Positions 1-8,534 of a stretch of 41,777 bases of DNA are shown here, in pieces (position 1 is the stretch's first letter; every line of letters starts with the position of its first letter). This DNA comes from Burkholderiaceae bacterium (lineage in GTDB: Bacteria; Pseudomonadota; Gammaproteobacteria; Burkholderiales; Burkholderiaceae). Made by a program: the position numbers and the translations under genes. The notes beneath the pieces were generated by a model. The model saw nothing but the letters and a program-made list of their open reading frames with translations. It was not told where the DNA came from and searched no databases. The stretch covers positions 1 to 41,777 of the forward strand of contig RFQL01000005.1 in the NCBI GenBank assembly GCA_009924985.1. The letters run 5' to 3'.

Positions 1-598
1 AAGAACAAATAACGCCCTCTCCTTTCTCTCGCAACGCCGCGATATATTAGATGAAGCCTTCCCTGGCGACATTATTGGCTTACCCAATCACGGTCTCTTG
101 CATTTAGGCGATACCTTGACCGAAGGTGAGTCTTTGCAATTTACCGGTCTACCCTTTTTTGCACCCGAGATCTTCCGCATGGTCGAGGCTGCTGACCCGA
201 TGCGCAACAAGCAATTACGCACTGGCCTTCTACAACTGGGAGAGGAAGGCGCTATTCAGGTCTTTCGGCCAATATCTGGTGGAACGATGCTCTTAGGGGC
301 TTTTGGGCAATTGCAATTCGAGGTAGTTGCCCATCGACTACAAACTGAATATGGTGCCGAGGTACGACTACTGCCAGCTCGATACAACATGGCACGCTGG
401 GTGAGCTCCGATGATCCGGTTGCCCTAAAAAAGTTTATTACCGAGAACAGCCACCGTATGGCTGAGGATGTAGTGGGTGCATCCGTCTTTCTGGCAGCCC
501 ATAAATCGGAGTTGGATGTTGCCCAACAACGCTGGGAAATGATTGAGTTTCATGCATTGCGTGAGCATGCGGGTCTGATTTATCAAACAAAGATGTAA
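1..598 (+). CDS. prfC: Peptide chain release factor 3 (RF3), C-terminal part
   Basis: This is the 3' part of the RF3 gene; its 5' end lies outside the window. RF3 is a cytosolic GTPase that recycles RF1/RF2 from the ribosome after peptide release. The reading frame is open from base 2. The first visible residues include DEAFPGDIIGLPNHG, a stretch typical of RF3 after its G domain, followed by the beta-barrel and C-terminal domain (for example FGQLQFEVVAHRL and YGAEVRL). The GTP-binding motifs are not in the window. A TTG at 98 could be mistaken for a start but lies inside the family's conserved region. The stop is 2 bases before the next gene, so the two are probably cotranscribed. Confidence 0.95.
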   Translation, partial: RTNNALSFLSQRRDILDEAFPGDIIGLPNHGLLHLGDTLTEGESLQFTGLPFFAPEIFRMVEAADPMRNKQLRTGLLQLGEEGAIQVFRPISGGTMLLGAFGQLQFEVVAHRLQTEYGAEVRLLPARYNMARWVSSDDPVALKKFITENSHRMAEDVVGASVFLAAHKSELDVAQQRWEMIEFHALREHAGLIYQTKM

Positions 599-600
599 CG

Positions 601-1245
601 ATGTCTAATACGCATATTTGTTTTATCCGCCATGGCGAAACTACATGGAATGCGGAACGTCGTATGCAGGGGCATATTGATATTCCCCTAAACACCGCAG
701 GCATGGGTCAGGCTAAGCGTCTTGCAACCGCTCTTACGCAAACTAAACATTCCTTTGATGCGATTTACTCGAGTGATTTAGAAAGAGCCTTGCATACAGC
801 CAATGTTGTGGCAAATGCTCTATCACTCGCTGTGCATACGACTCCCCAATTGCGTGAGCGCAATGTCGGTCAATTACAAGGCCTCCTGCTATCAGAGGCC
901 CCAATCCTGCTCCCAGAAATTTGGCAAAGTCATATTGCACGAGAACTTGATCATGACCTGGGGGGTGGTGAGAGTATTCGTGCTTTCCATCAACGGATGC
1001 AGGAAGTGCTTGAACTATTGTTAAGACAGCATCGTGGGCAATCTATCTTAGCGGTGAGTCATGGCGGCTCACTCGATATGATCTACCGCATCGTTACCCA
1101 ACAGGCTCTGGATGCCGAGCGTGTTGCTATAGTACCCAATACGTCGCTCAATTGGATTACGCACGATGGTTCTGCATGGAGCATTCAACGCTGGGCAGAT
1201 ACCAGCCACCTGAGTGAAAGCGCTCTGGATGATATTGAAATTTAG
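601..1245 (+). CDS. Histidine phosphatase family protein (phosphoglycerate-mutase-like)
   Basis: A 214-residue branch-1 histidine phosphatase, likely a cytosolic phosphomonoesterase. The RHG catalytic motif is at residues 10-12 (His11 would carry the phosphate). A conserved Arg is near residue 62 in the YSSDLERA block, a catalytic Glu is at about 86 in LRERN, and the second catalytic His is at 154 in AVSHGG. Length and motif order fit the GpmB/CobC-like group, whose members act on varied small phosphate esters, so the substrate cannot be told from sequence. The ATG lies 2 bases after the prfC stop, suggesting translational coupling. Family assignment is firm; true phosphoglycerate mutase activity is doubtful. 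Confidence 0.9.
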   Translation: MSNTHICFIRHGETTWNAERRMQGHIDIPLNTAGMGQAKRLATALTQTKHSFDAIYSSDLERALHTANVVANALSLAVHTTPQLRERNVGQLQGLLLSEAPILLPEIWQSHIARELDHDLGGGESIRAFHQRMQEVLELLLRQHRGQSILAVSHGGSLDMIYRIVTQQALDAERVAIVPNTSLNWITHDGSAWSIQRWADTSHLSESALDDIEI

Positions 1246-1253
1246 TTGTGCTA

Positions 1254-2867
1254 CTAAGTAGCTAGCAGATCAAGTGCAATTGCTTCTGCTACTTTGATGC
1301 CATCAATCCCAGCAGACATAATGCCACCGGCATATCCCGCACCCTCGCCCGCGGGATATAAGCCTTTGGTATTAATGCTTTGAAAATTAGGTCCACGCTT
1401 GATTTGCAAAGGCGATGAGGTTCTGGTCTCCACCCCTGTTAATACCGCATCGTGCATTGAGAATCCTTTAATCTTCTTCTCAAAAACTGGAATGGCTTCC
1501 CGGATCGCCTCAATCGCATAGGACGGCAAAGTCTCAGCCAGATCCGTGAGATGAACTCCTGGTTTATAGGAGGGTATTACCGAGCCAAACTCGGTGGATG
1601 TCTTGCCTTGTAAAAAATCACCAACGAGTTGACCAGGCGCTTCGTAATTAGAGCCTCCCAATACAAATGCATTGGCTTCAATTTGTCGTTGAAATTCGAT
1701 TCCAGCAAGTGGTCCGCCTGGATAATCTGCTGGAGTAATCCCCACCACAATGCCGGCATTGGCATTGCGTTCATTGCGGGAGTATTGGCTCATACCATTG
1801 GTGACCAAACGATTAGGCTCCGAGGCAGCAGCGACTACCGTTCCTCCGGGGCACATGCAAAAGCTATAGACTGAACGCCCGTTCTTTGCATGATGTACGA
1901 GTTTGTAATCTGCTGCACCAATTAATGGATTGCCAGCATGGGGGCCCAAACGTGCGCGATCAATTAAAGATTGGGGATGCTCAATCCGAAAGCCAACTGA
2001 AAATGGCTTTGCCTCCAAATAAACTCCAGCCTCATGAAGAATTTTAAAGGTATCGCGGGCACTATGACCCAAGGCGAGTACGACATGATTAGCTTCTAAA
2101 AAATCGCCGCTATCCAAATAAATGCCTTGGAATATATGATTGGAAATCTCAAAGCCCGTAACCTTTTGGCTAAAACGCACTTCACCGCCCAACTCAATAA
2201 TCTCTTTGCGCATTTTTTCAACAACACCCACCAAGCGGAAGGTGCCGATATGCGGCTTCGAGACATATAGAATTTCTTCAGGGGCGCCTGCTTTAACAAA
2301 TTCCTGCAAGACTTTACGACCATGAAACTTTGAGTCTTTCACCTGACTCCATAACTTGCCGTCGGAGAAGGTCCCCGCTCCACCCTCACCAAATTGCACA
2401 TTAGACTCTGGGTTCAGAATCTTCTTGCGCCAAAGGCCCCAGGTATCTTGGGTACGCTCGCGCACGGGCTTGCCGCGTTCCAAAACGATCGGCTTGAGTC
2501 CCATTTGCGCCAAGGTCAACGCAGCAAAGATTCCGCAGGGGCCAAAACCAATCACCACAGGTCGTAGTGCACTTCGCGGTTTGATATGAGAATCAAAATT
2601 GGCAACAAATTGATAGTGCGTATCAGGTGATAGACGAATGTGGGGATCGTGCGCCAAACGCTTTAATACAGATTCCTCATCTTTGACCGAAAGATCCACG
2701 GTGTAGATAAAGCTAAGGACATTGTTCTTACGCGCATCATAGCTGCGCTTAAAGACCTCATACCGAATCAAATCATTTATGGAGATCTGTAATCGTTTAC
2801 AAATTGCAGCTTCCAGATTCTCAGGCGCATGGTCAATCGGCAGGCGAAGTTCAGTCAAACGGATCAT
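1254..2867 (-). CDS. FAD-dependent dehydrogenase, COG2509 type
   Basis: A 537-residue flavoprotein oxidoreductase of the uncharacterised COG2509 family. An N-terminal domain of about 100 residues precedes the FAD-binding Rossmann motif GFGPCG at 107-112, which is followed by an acidic strand end (VLERG). Later conserved blocks include NVQFGEGGAGTFSDGKL and, near the C-terminus, GEGAGYAGGIMSAGIDG, typical of flavin-contacting segments in this family. The protein is expected to be cytosolic; its substrate is not known. It is convergent with the histidine phosphatase (8-base gap) and divergent from the acetyltransferase gene, with only about 34 bases between the two start codons, so their promoters must be compact or overlapping. 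Confidence 0.9.
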   Translation of the reverse strand: MIRLTELRLPIDHAPENLEAAICKRLQISINDLIRYEVFKRSYDARKNNVLSFIYTVDLSVKDEESVLKRLAHDPHIRLSPDTHYQFVANFDSHIKPRSALRPVVIGFGPCGIFAALTLAQMGLKPIVLERGKPVRERTQDTWGLWRKKILNPESNVQFGEGGAGTFSDGKLWSQVKDSKFHGRKVLQEFVKAGAPEEILYVSKPHIGTFRLVGVVEKMRKEIIELGGEVRFSQKVTGFEISNHIFQGIYLDSGDFLEANHVVLALGHSARDTFKILHEAGVYLEAKPFSVGFRIEHPQSLIDRARLGPHAGNPLIGAADYKLVHHAKNGRSVYSFCMCPGGTVVAAASEPNRLVTNGMSQYSRNERNANAGIVVGITPADYPGGPLAGIEFQRQIEANAFVLGGSNYEAPGQLVGDFLQGKTSTEFGSVIPSYKPGVHLTDLAETLPSYAIEAIREAIPVFEKKIKGFSMHDAVLTGVETRTSSPLQIKRGPNFQSINTKGLYPAGEGAGYAGGIMSAGIDGIKVAEAIALDLLAT

Positions 2868-2901
2868 AAGGTATAACGATAGCAGTTTATGATCCTACTC
2901 T

Positions 2902-3330
2902 ATGAAGAGCACAACCGCCTCTATTCAGATCCTGTCATGGGAGAAAGCGCAAGCATGGGCTTACCCTGTTCGGCTTGAAGTGTTCGTTAAAGAGCAAGGC
3001 GTACCTAAGGAGTTAGAGCTTGATGAGGATGACCCGCTGGCTTGGCATGCTGTTGCAGAACTTGATGCGCTAATCATTGGAACTGCACGCTTACAAAAAA
3101 ATGGTAAGGTTGGACGAATGGCGGTGATGCAAGCATACCGCCGCCAGGGTGTAGCTAGCGCAATGATGAACGCCCTCTTAAAATTTGGGCAGCAACACGG
3201 TATAAAACAATTTTACTTACATGCTCAGATTGAGGCATTACCCTTTTATGAGCACTTTGGATTTGTAGCAAACGGTCCCGCATTTAACGAAGCCGGTATC
3301 GCACATCAGATTATGAGGAAAGTAACTTAA
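2902..3330 (+). CDS. GNAT family N-acetyltransferase
   Basis: A 142-residue protein with the GNAT fold. The acetyl-CoA-binding motif A is seen as the strand GRMAVM followed by YRRQGVA at about 79-85, and the C-terminal motif B region contains LHAQIEALPFYEHFGFVANG at about 110-129, typical of the small YjcF/ElaA-like acetyltransferases. An N-terminal VFVKEQGVP segment is also characteristic of that subgroup. It would transfer an acetyl group to a small amine or protein; the acceptor cannot be predicted. It runs divergently from the FAD dehydrogenase, and its 3' end overlaps the small convergent membrane-protein gene by 4 bases. Confidence 0.9.
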   Translation: MKSTTASIQILSWEKAQAWAYPVRLEVFVKEQGVPKELELDEDDPLAWHAVAELDALIIGTARLQKNGKVGRMAVMQAYRRQGVASAMMNALLKFGQQHGIKQFYLHAQIEALPFYEHFGFVANGPAFNEAGIAHQIMRKVT

Positions 3331-3488
3331 AAGTACTTGTTGACCTCATCGTCATTAGATCCAAACCATGCTTGGCAAAACACAATCACGAACCCAATGG
3401 CAAAGTAAATCACGTTTTGAGTATTTACGTAAGCGATGATACCCCCAATAGTGGAAAAGATGCCTAATAGGCTCCAAAAAATGTTCAT
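3327..3488 (-). CDS. Small membrane protein, 53 residues
   Basis: A short open frame beginning MNIFWSLLGIF and ending NKYF. Two hydrophobic stretches (about residues 4-20 and 26-40) are separated by a short polar turn (VNTQN), and the C-terminal tail is acidic (SNDDE), suggesting a two-pass inner-membrane hairpin. A GGAG ribosome-binding site lies about 6 bases upstream of the ATG. The family is not recognised. The stop overlaps the end of the convergent acetyltransferase gene. The hydrophobic pattern, the ribosome-binding site and the otherwise empty gap argue that it is real, but at this size chance cannot be excluded. Confidence 0.6.
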   Translation of the reverse strand: MNIFWSLLGIFSTIGGIIAYVNTQNVIYFAIGFVIVFCQAWFGSNDDEVNKYF

Positions 3489-3594
3489 AACAACTCCATG
3501 CAATTTTTATTGATTGACTCATTTCATCGAAAATTAATTTAAAGAACTATTATCGTGAAATGATTATTTCAATTTTAACCAATCGTGGCACATT

Positions 3595-4005
3595 GTGAAT
3601 AAACCTCTACTCGGCCTACTTTTTTTTTGTTTTACTGCAAACCAGCCCATGCTAAATGGGTATTTATTTCTAAAGATGGCTTAGGTAATTCCTATTTTTT
3701 ATGAAGATACTAAGGTAGTAAAAGATCTCAGTGCTGAGGAAGTAAGCACGTGGCAGATGATTAGCTATGTAGATAGAATGAATGCGCCTAACGGTGAGTC
3801 AATTTATTCTGTTTTACAAGATACCTCCTATTTTTGCCGCCCTGGTTATGAAAATTTCAAACAGTTTTATATTGGTTATTACTCTGGTATTGATGGCGGC
3901 GGTGTTGCGGTTCAACGTGTGGGCACTAGCAACTCGCAGTGGGAGAGGGTCATACCCGATACGATGAGCGAATTACGCTTTAATTTTTTTTGTAAAAAAG
4001 ATTAA
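3595..4005 (+). pseudogene. Broken surface-adhesin-E-like exported protein gene
   Basis: Fragments of one exported protein can be read in more than one frame. A GTG at 3595 begins a signal-peptide-like stretch (PLLGLLFFCFTA). A -1 shift near 3640 is needed to reach PAHAKWVFISKDGLGNSYF, and removing one T from the run near 3695 then joins it to YEDTKVVKDL and the long 3' frame (3757-4005), which ends in NFFCKKD. The joined product, about 135 residues, resembles the surface-adhesin protein E family: signal peptide, a WVFISKDG strand, a WQMISYVD block and paired cysteines. As it stands it cannot be translated in one piece. Either it is a decayed gene or two indels were introduced during assembly. 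Its end overlaps the convergent HTH gene by 4 bases. Confidence 0.65.
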
Positions 4006-4715
4006 TTTTTTACTGTATCTACAATGGCATTGGGTTGCTTAAAATACTCTGCAGGAAAAACCATCTCCACCCCCGTTGCTCTTCTAAGCCAGATTTGGTT
4101 GTTATAGCGAATGTAACAGGCTCGATTGACCACTCCAAATGCTGTCTCAAAATAAGCAAAGAGCCAATTGGGCTCTTCTCGACCGTTCTCCCATTTACAC
4201 GTCTCTGAAGTAATCACAAGCCGCTCACCGTATGCGGGCATCACGCCCACAATATCTGCACGCGCAAATACGGAGGCAAATACACCGGCCAATAAAAGGA
4301 TCGCCAAGAAATAAAAAGATGGTTTTTTGTAGAATTTTGATTTTTTATTATCTAGTTCCTGTGTAGCAAGCAATAACTTATCAAAATTCTCTTTTGCGAT
4401 GCTAACGTGTACTTTATTGGTGAGTTCGCCATCACCCTCTGCGGCCTGGGTTTTTGTGCTTTTAGTAACAACCCCCTCTGGATACACAAAACATTCAGTC
4501 TCAGTCAAACCCAGAAATGAGGCAAGCTTCTTAGCTGCAACAAACTTAATAGCGGGAGAATAAAAACTACTCAACTCACCATTCTCAATTTGCTCGACAT
4601 GACTTGTCGTTAATGACGCCATCTTTGCTAAATCAATCGTTGATAAACCCGCCCGCTCTCGTGCTCGAGTAAATTCTGCACCTAAAATTTCGGGGATTTC
4701 GTTTGGATTTGTCAT
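4002..4715 (-). CDS. RodZ-like helix-turn-helix membrane protein
   Basis: A 237-residue protein. Residues 9-70 form an XRE/Cro-type helix-turn-helix (AGLSTIDLAKMASLTTSHVE with NGEL following). A basic, lysine-rich linker (120-131) leads into one transmembrane segment at about 132-150, followed by a periplasmic domain with two cysteines (173 and 200). This layout, cytoplasmic HTH plus one helix plus a periplasmic tail, is that of RodZ, which ties MreB to the membrane. The periplasmic part is not a recognisable RodZ DUF4115 domain, so true RodZ function is uncertain. It may be a membrane-bound regulator instead. The bactofilin and M23 genes close by at least fit a cell-shape setting. Confidence 0.6.
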   Translation of the reverse strand: MTNPNEIPEILGAEFTRARERAGLSTIDLAKMASLTTSHVEQIENGELSSFYSPAIKFVAAKKLASFLGLTETECFVYPEGVVTKSTKTQAAEGDGELTNKVHVSIAKENFDKLLLATQELDNKKSKFYKKPSFYFLAILLLAGVFASVFARADIVGVMPAYGERLVITSETCKWENGREEPNWLFAYFETAFGVVNRACYIRYNNQIWLRRATGVEMVFPAEYFKQPNAIVDTVKN

Positions 4716-4850
4716 TTATAGCAAATTAGGCCTATTTCTACCGAATGATATCAATATGTTGATGAAGCATAAAGGAGATTTTTTTAATTAATTTTCAATG
4801 ACTTAGGCAAAATATTGATCAATTTATGACCATTTAAGAGCATTTTTTCA

Positions 4851-4858
4851 TATAAAAT
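4851..4858 (+). promoter_or_regulatory. Possible -10 element upstream of the M23 gene
   Basis: TATAAAAT lies about 30 bases before the ATG at 4888 in an AT-rich stretch of roughly 170 bases between the divergent HTH gene and the M23 gene. No convincing -35 hexamer was found 16-18 bases upstream, so this is a weak call based on the -10 match and position only. Confidence 0.3.
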
Positions 4859-4887
4859 ATGGCCTATTCCAACAAAAGGCTTAATTC

Positions 4888-5839
4888 ATGCAACTGATTT
4901 GGGTTTCTGGAGCCACCTCTAAGGTTCAAAAATTCAACATCACTCCTCGAGGTTTGATGAAAATTGGCTTTGCAATTGCTACCTTTTTTGTCCTTTGCGG
5001 TATTGGAATCCATTTCATTGGATTTAAGATGGCCCTCCAAGTCCGACCTGACCTAGCCCGGGCAATGGGTGGGGTGGTAACCTTCGAGGAACTTGATGCC
5101 TTGGATGCTGCCTATAAAGAGGAATTGGAGCGGCTTCAGACTCAACTCTCCAAATCGATTGAAAAAATCTCAGAGCTTAAAACACTTAAAGATCGCTTTG
5201 CAGATCTTGCTACCCCTGCCCCTGTAAAAAGTAAATTAGCTGAAAATGCTAGTGGTGCTCGCGGCGGACCTTTTAAGCCGTTTACGCTCAAGATTGATCC
5301 AAATAAGTCGATTGATAAAAACTTCAATGAGACTGTAGTAAGTTCAAAAGAATTAAATTTAATACTTACAAAATTTAAGAGTGATTGGTCACAGCAATAT
5401 GACTGGCTCAATCAACTACCAATCGGTATTCCAGTGGCATCGCAATTTGGCTCAATGAGCAGTAATTATGGAATGCGCATTGACCCCTTTACCAAAAACT
5501 TAGCGCATCATTCTGGTATTGATTTCCAGGCAAGTCCAGGGACAGGTCAAAGTTTCCACTGACTCAATTTATGGTAAATACGTTGAAATTAGCCATGCTG
5601 ATGGCTTCATCAGTAAGTATGCCCATGCTCAAAAAGTATTTGTTAAGCCTGGTGAGCAAGTTTCTAAGGGTCAACTTATTGCGGAGGTTGGATCAACGGG
5701 GCGCTCCACTGGGCCCCATCTTCACTATGAAATTATCCGCAATGGCAGTCATTTAAATCCTGCGCAAGTTCTATTGATGCCACGGCAAGCTAATTTACCG
5801 CCAAATACCAAGCCGACTACTGCTGTTGCTAGCCAGTAA
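4888..5839 (+). pseudogene. M23 (LytM) family peptidase, interrupted inside the catalytic domain
   Basis: The first frame (4888-5562) encodes an inner-membrane anchor (about residues 23-45), a coiled-coil-like region (68-105) and the start of a LytM domain: NYGMRIDPFTKN then HHSGIDF, which contains the HxxxD zinc motif. After GIDFQASPGT the frame closes. The other frame continues with KVSTDSIYGKYVEISH and ends with GSTGRSTGPHLHYE, containing the HxH zinc ligand pair. Family members have about 8 more residues (GTPV-x-A-x-x-G-x-V) between these halves, so a deletion of roughly 20-25 bases near 5540 removed them and shifted frame. Such enzymes cut peptidoglycan cross-links and are often encoded beside bactofilins, as here (convergent bactofilin 12 bases away). 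The product is expected to be inactive unless the deletion is an assembly fault. Confidence 0.75.
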
Positions 5840-5850
5840 TTTAAATTCGC

Positions 5851-6321
5851 TTACTTCCCCTTTTTTTCTTCGTTTGCTTCATCTTCACGGGCAAATGCCT
5901 CGAAGACTTCCATTGCCTCAGCAGATACCTCTTGTAGTTCGTCTGGGTCAATCCTAGACATCGTCCCCGTCAACTTGGCGCCTTGCTCAACCCCAATTTG
6001 ACCGTAAATGACCTCTCCATGAATGTCAGCGCCATCATGAAGCTCCGCCCGCTCAGAGGCATAAATAGTGCCGTTCACTTTGCCAGCGATGAGCGCTCGA
6101 TAGGTATTGATATCACCCTCTACCATGGCAGTTCTACCTAAAGCAACCGTAATATTGCTACCTGGCGGAGATTCGATATTGCCAATGACTTTACCGTCGA
6201 TGCGGATACTTTCAAACGCCGCAATATTTCCCCGAAATACTGTTCTTGGGCCAACGATCGTTTCAAATGATTCTACAGTTGGATCTAAAAAACGAATTGC
6301 GGAGGATTTTTTCTTTACCAT
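5851..6321 (-). CDS. Bactofilin (polymer-forming cytoskeletal protein)
   Basis: A bactofilin of about 156 residues. The core shows the short beta-helix repeat pattern with regularly spaced glycines and hydrophobics (FRGNI, IRIDGKVIGNI, AMVEGDI, ALIAGKVNGTI, IHGEVIYGQI), flanked by a charged N-terminus (VKKKSS) and an acidic C-terminal tail (REDEANEEKKGK). Bactofilins polymerise without nucleotide beneath the membrane and recruit peptidoglycan enzymes. The ATG at 6321 is chosen; a TTG at 6342 would add 7 residues, and neither has a clear ribosome-binding site. It is convergent with the broken M23 gene, its usual genetic partner. Confidence 0.9.
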   Translation of the reverse strand: MVKKKSSAIRFLDPTVESFETIVGPRTVFRGNIAAFESIRIDGKVIGNIESPPGSNITVALGRTAMVEGDINTYRALIAGKVNGTIYASERAELHDGADIHGEVIYGQIGVEQGAKLTGTMSRIDPDELQEVSAEAMEVFEAFAREDEANEEKKGK

Positions 6322-6364
6322 GATGGTGGAATGGTAATTCAATTAGCAGAATAGTGCCGCATTA

Positions 6365-7882
6365 TTACCAAGCATTAGGATTAGCATCTTGCCACTGCTT
6401 GCCTAATCCGGACATTTGCTCATCAAGAATCTGTTTAGCCTCATCACCCAGAAGGGCTCCGGGTGGGATTTTGATTAGTTGCTCTACCAAAGCCTGTAAC
6501 TTTCCTTGTGGATTGCGGCGCAGAATTAAATCCTCATCGATCTCTTGATGCGACTTAATTCCAGCGGCCGCACACATGTCCGCAAAAGCTAGTAAGGTCT
6601 CATGGTGAAAACGATAAACGCGTTCGCTCTTATCCATTGGATTTAAAGCCGACTGTCTTAAACGATCTTGTGTCGCAACGCCGGTAGGGCAATGATCGGT
6701 GTGACATGATCTAGATTGGATGCAACCGATCGCAAACATAAAGCCTCGAGCAGAATTACACCAATCCGCACCAATCACAAGAGCGCGCATCATATCAAAT
6801 GCGCTCACAATTTTTCCAGCAACTCCAATTCGGATCTGATCTCGCAAGCCTACACCAACGAGCGATGTATGAACCAAACGCAAGCCATCGCGCATTGGCA
6901 TGCCAATATTATCCACAAACTCCACCGGGGCTGCACCGGTTCCACCCTCACTGCCATCCACCACAATAAAGTCGGGGTAGACTTTACTCTCAAGCATTGC
7001 CTTCACAATGGCAAACCAATCGGCAATGTTCCCAATGCAAAGCTTAAAGCCTACCGGCTTGCCATTCGACAATGTGCGAAGTTCTTGAATGAAAGAACAT
7101 AACTCCAAAGGAGACTTGAAGGCAGAGTGGCTAGCTGGAGATACGCAATCTTCCCCTAGAGGAACTCCGCGTGTTACCGCAATCTCAGGAGTTACTTTTG
7201 AGGCCGGCAACACTCCTCCGTGCCCTGGTTTGGCCCCTTGGGATAACTTGATTTCAATCATTTTGACTTGGGGTTCAAGGGCCACTGTTTTGAAACGCTC
7301 GGGATCAAAGCGCCCATCCTGCGTTCTGCACCCAAAGTAGCCTGAGCCAATTTCCCAAATTAAATCACCTCCGTACTTACGGTGATAACTCGATACCGAA
7401 CCCTCGCCAGTATCGTGCGCAAAACCACCTTTTTGAGCACCTCGGTTTAACGCCATGATTGCATTTGCAGATAAAGAACCAAAGCTCATCGCGGAGATAT
7501 TAAATAAGGATATGGCATAGGGCTGAGTGCAAGAACTACCCCCAACGGTCACTCGCAAGGAATGAAGATCCGGCGAAGCAGTAGGGCTCCCTTTTTGCAA
7601 GAGTATCTCTACATTGGGTTGATACATATTGGTGAGGGTTCCAAATGGCCGCTTGTCCGAATCACCCTTGGCACGCTGATAGACCAAGGCCCTTTGTGCC
7701 CGAGAAAATGTAATTTCTTCGTTATCCGACTCCAGGAAGTACTGCCGAATTTCTGGGCGAATGAATTCAAATAAAAAGCGTAGGTGCCCAGTTAATGGGT
7801 AATTGTGCAAAATGGCGTGCTGGTTTTGCATCAGATCTCGAAATCCAACCCAAGAAAAGAACAGAAATAAAGCAAACAGCAA
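6365..7882 (-). CDS. FMN-binding glutamate synthase family protein, 5' end probably frameshifted
   Basis: A 505-residue protein of the glutamate-synthase-like FMN domain family (PF01645). Conserved features include MSFGSLSANAI, HDTGEGSVSSYH and DGSEGGTGAAP, which form the FMN-bound barrel. A cysteine set C387-x5-C393-x4-C398 (in CIQSRSCHTDHCPTG) matches the 3Fe-4S ligands of GltS. An N-terminal hydrophobic helix suggests a membrane anchor. Stand-alone members lack the amidotransferase domain and their physiological reaction is unclear. The first start in this frame is a TTG (7882), which truncates the first membrane segment. An upstream ATG at 7977 in another frame opens with MPLRFIPWALTL, which looks like the family's usual N-terminus, so a single-base loss around 7940 is likely. 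See findings. Confidence 0.88.
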   Translation of the reverse strand: MLFALFLFFSWVGFRDLMQNQHAILHNYPLTGHLRFLFEFIRPEIRQYFLESDNEEITFSRAQRALVYQRAKGDSDKRPFGTLTNMYQPNVEILLQKGSPTASPDLHSLRVTVGGSSCTQPYAISLFNISAMSFGSLSANAIMALNRGAQKGGFAHDTGEGSVSSYHRKYGGDLIWEIGSGYFGCRTQDGRFDPERFKTVALEPQVKMIEIKLSQGAKPGHGGVLPASKVTPEIAVTRGVPLGEDCVSPASHSAFKSPLELCSFIQELRTLSNGKPVGFKLCIGNIADWFAIVKAMLESKVYPDFIVVDGSEGGTGAAPVEFVDNIGMPMRDGLRLVHTSLVGVGLRDQIRIGVAGKIVSAFDMMRALVIGADWCNSARGFMFAIGCIQSRSCHTDHCPTGVATQDRLRQSALNPMDKSERVYRFHHETLLAFADMCAAAGIKSHQEIDEDLILRRNPQGKLQALVEQLIKIPPGALLGDEAKQILDEQMSGLGKQWQDANPNAW

Positions 7883-8022
7883 CCAAATAAGATGACCGCC
7901 AAGGCCAATAAAACAGTAAAACCCGGTGAGAACTGCAATAACAGTGTTAGGGCCCAGGGTATAAATCGCAAGGGCATATTAGATCAATATTCTTAACATA
8001 GGCAATCAAACCTTAGAAACAC

Positions 8023-8460
8023 TTAAACCGCTTTCAATTTTTTCACAACCGGTTCGAGTGCCACATTCAGTACCTCGGGAACTGCTTCCTCTAAAAGACA
8101 AGTCAGTTGCCCGTTTACCCTCGCATCTGCATGAATATAGATCTGGCCATAATTGATATCACCATTAACCACTGCCGTTGGATAAATCTCGAGACGATTC
8201 TCTACTCTTAAACTTCCATCCACTCGGCCAATCACAATGGCATTTTTACAAACGATATCACCTCGCAAAATACCTGTTGTATCGATAACAGCGGTATCTT
8301 CTGATAGGGAATCCAGTTTTACATTGCCAACACATTCCCCAGAAATGAGCAGGTGCCCTTTGATAGCCTGATCACCCTGAATGAGCGAGCCTGCGCCAAT
8401 AATGTTATTGAATACCAAATTGGTTGGGGTGGATGGATGCTTAGCTGGAACATTAAACAT
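8023..8460 (-). CDS. Second bactofilin
   Basis: A 145-residue bactofilin paralogue. The beta-helix repeat pattern is visible as IKGHLLISGECVGNV, LRGDIVCKNAIVIGRV, VNGDINYGQIYIH and VNGQL. Compared with the bactofilin at 5.9-6.3 kb it has a shorter tail, ending LKAV. A GGAG ribosome-binding site lies about 10 bases before the ATG. The gene stands alone, 5' to the glutamate-synthase-like gene on the same strand. It could copolymerise with or act separately from the first copy; sequence does not decide. Confidence 0.88.
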   Translation of the reverse strand: MFNVPAKHPSTPTNLVFNNIIGAGSLIQGDQAIKGHLLISGECVGNVKLDSLSEDTAVIDTTGILRGDIVCKNAIVIGRVDGSLRVENRLEIYPTAVVNGDINYGQIYIHADARVNGQLTCLLEEAVPEVLNVALEPVVKKLKAV

Positions 8461-8534
8461 AGAGGTCTCCGTAGTTTTATTATGAGATTCATTCTAAGCC
8501 TAAAGGTAGGTCAAATTGATTACGAATACGCGTT

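Noticed and set aside
3556-3571. Palindrome TGAAAT-GATT-ATTTCA as a terminator or operator
   Set aside because: Short AT-only stem without a T run; likely chance in an AT-rich gap.
4888-5839. Programmed ribosomal frameshift joining the two M23 halves
   Set aside because: No slippery heptamer or downstream stem was seen at the break, and several conserved residues are missing, so a shift alone would not restore the domain.
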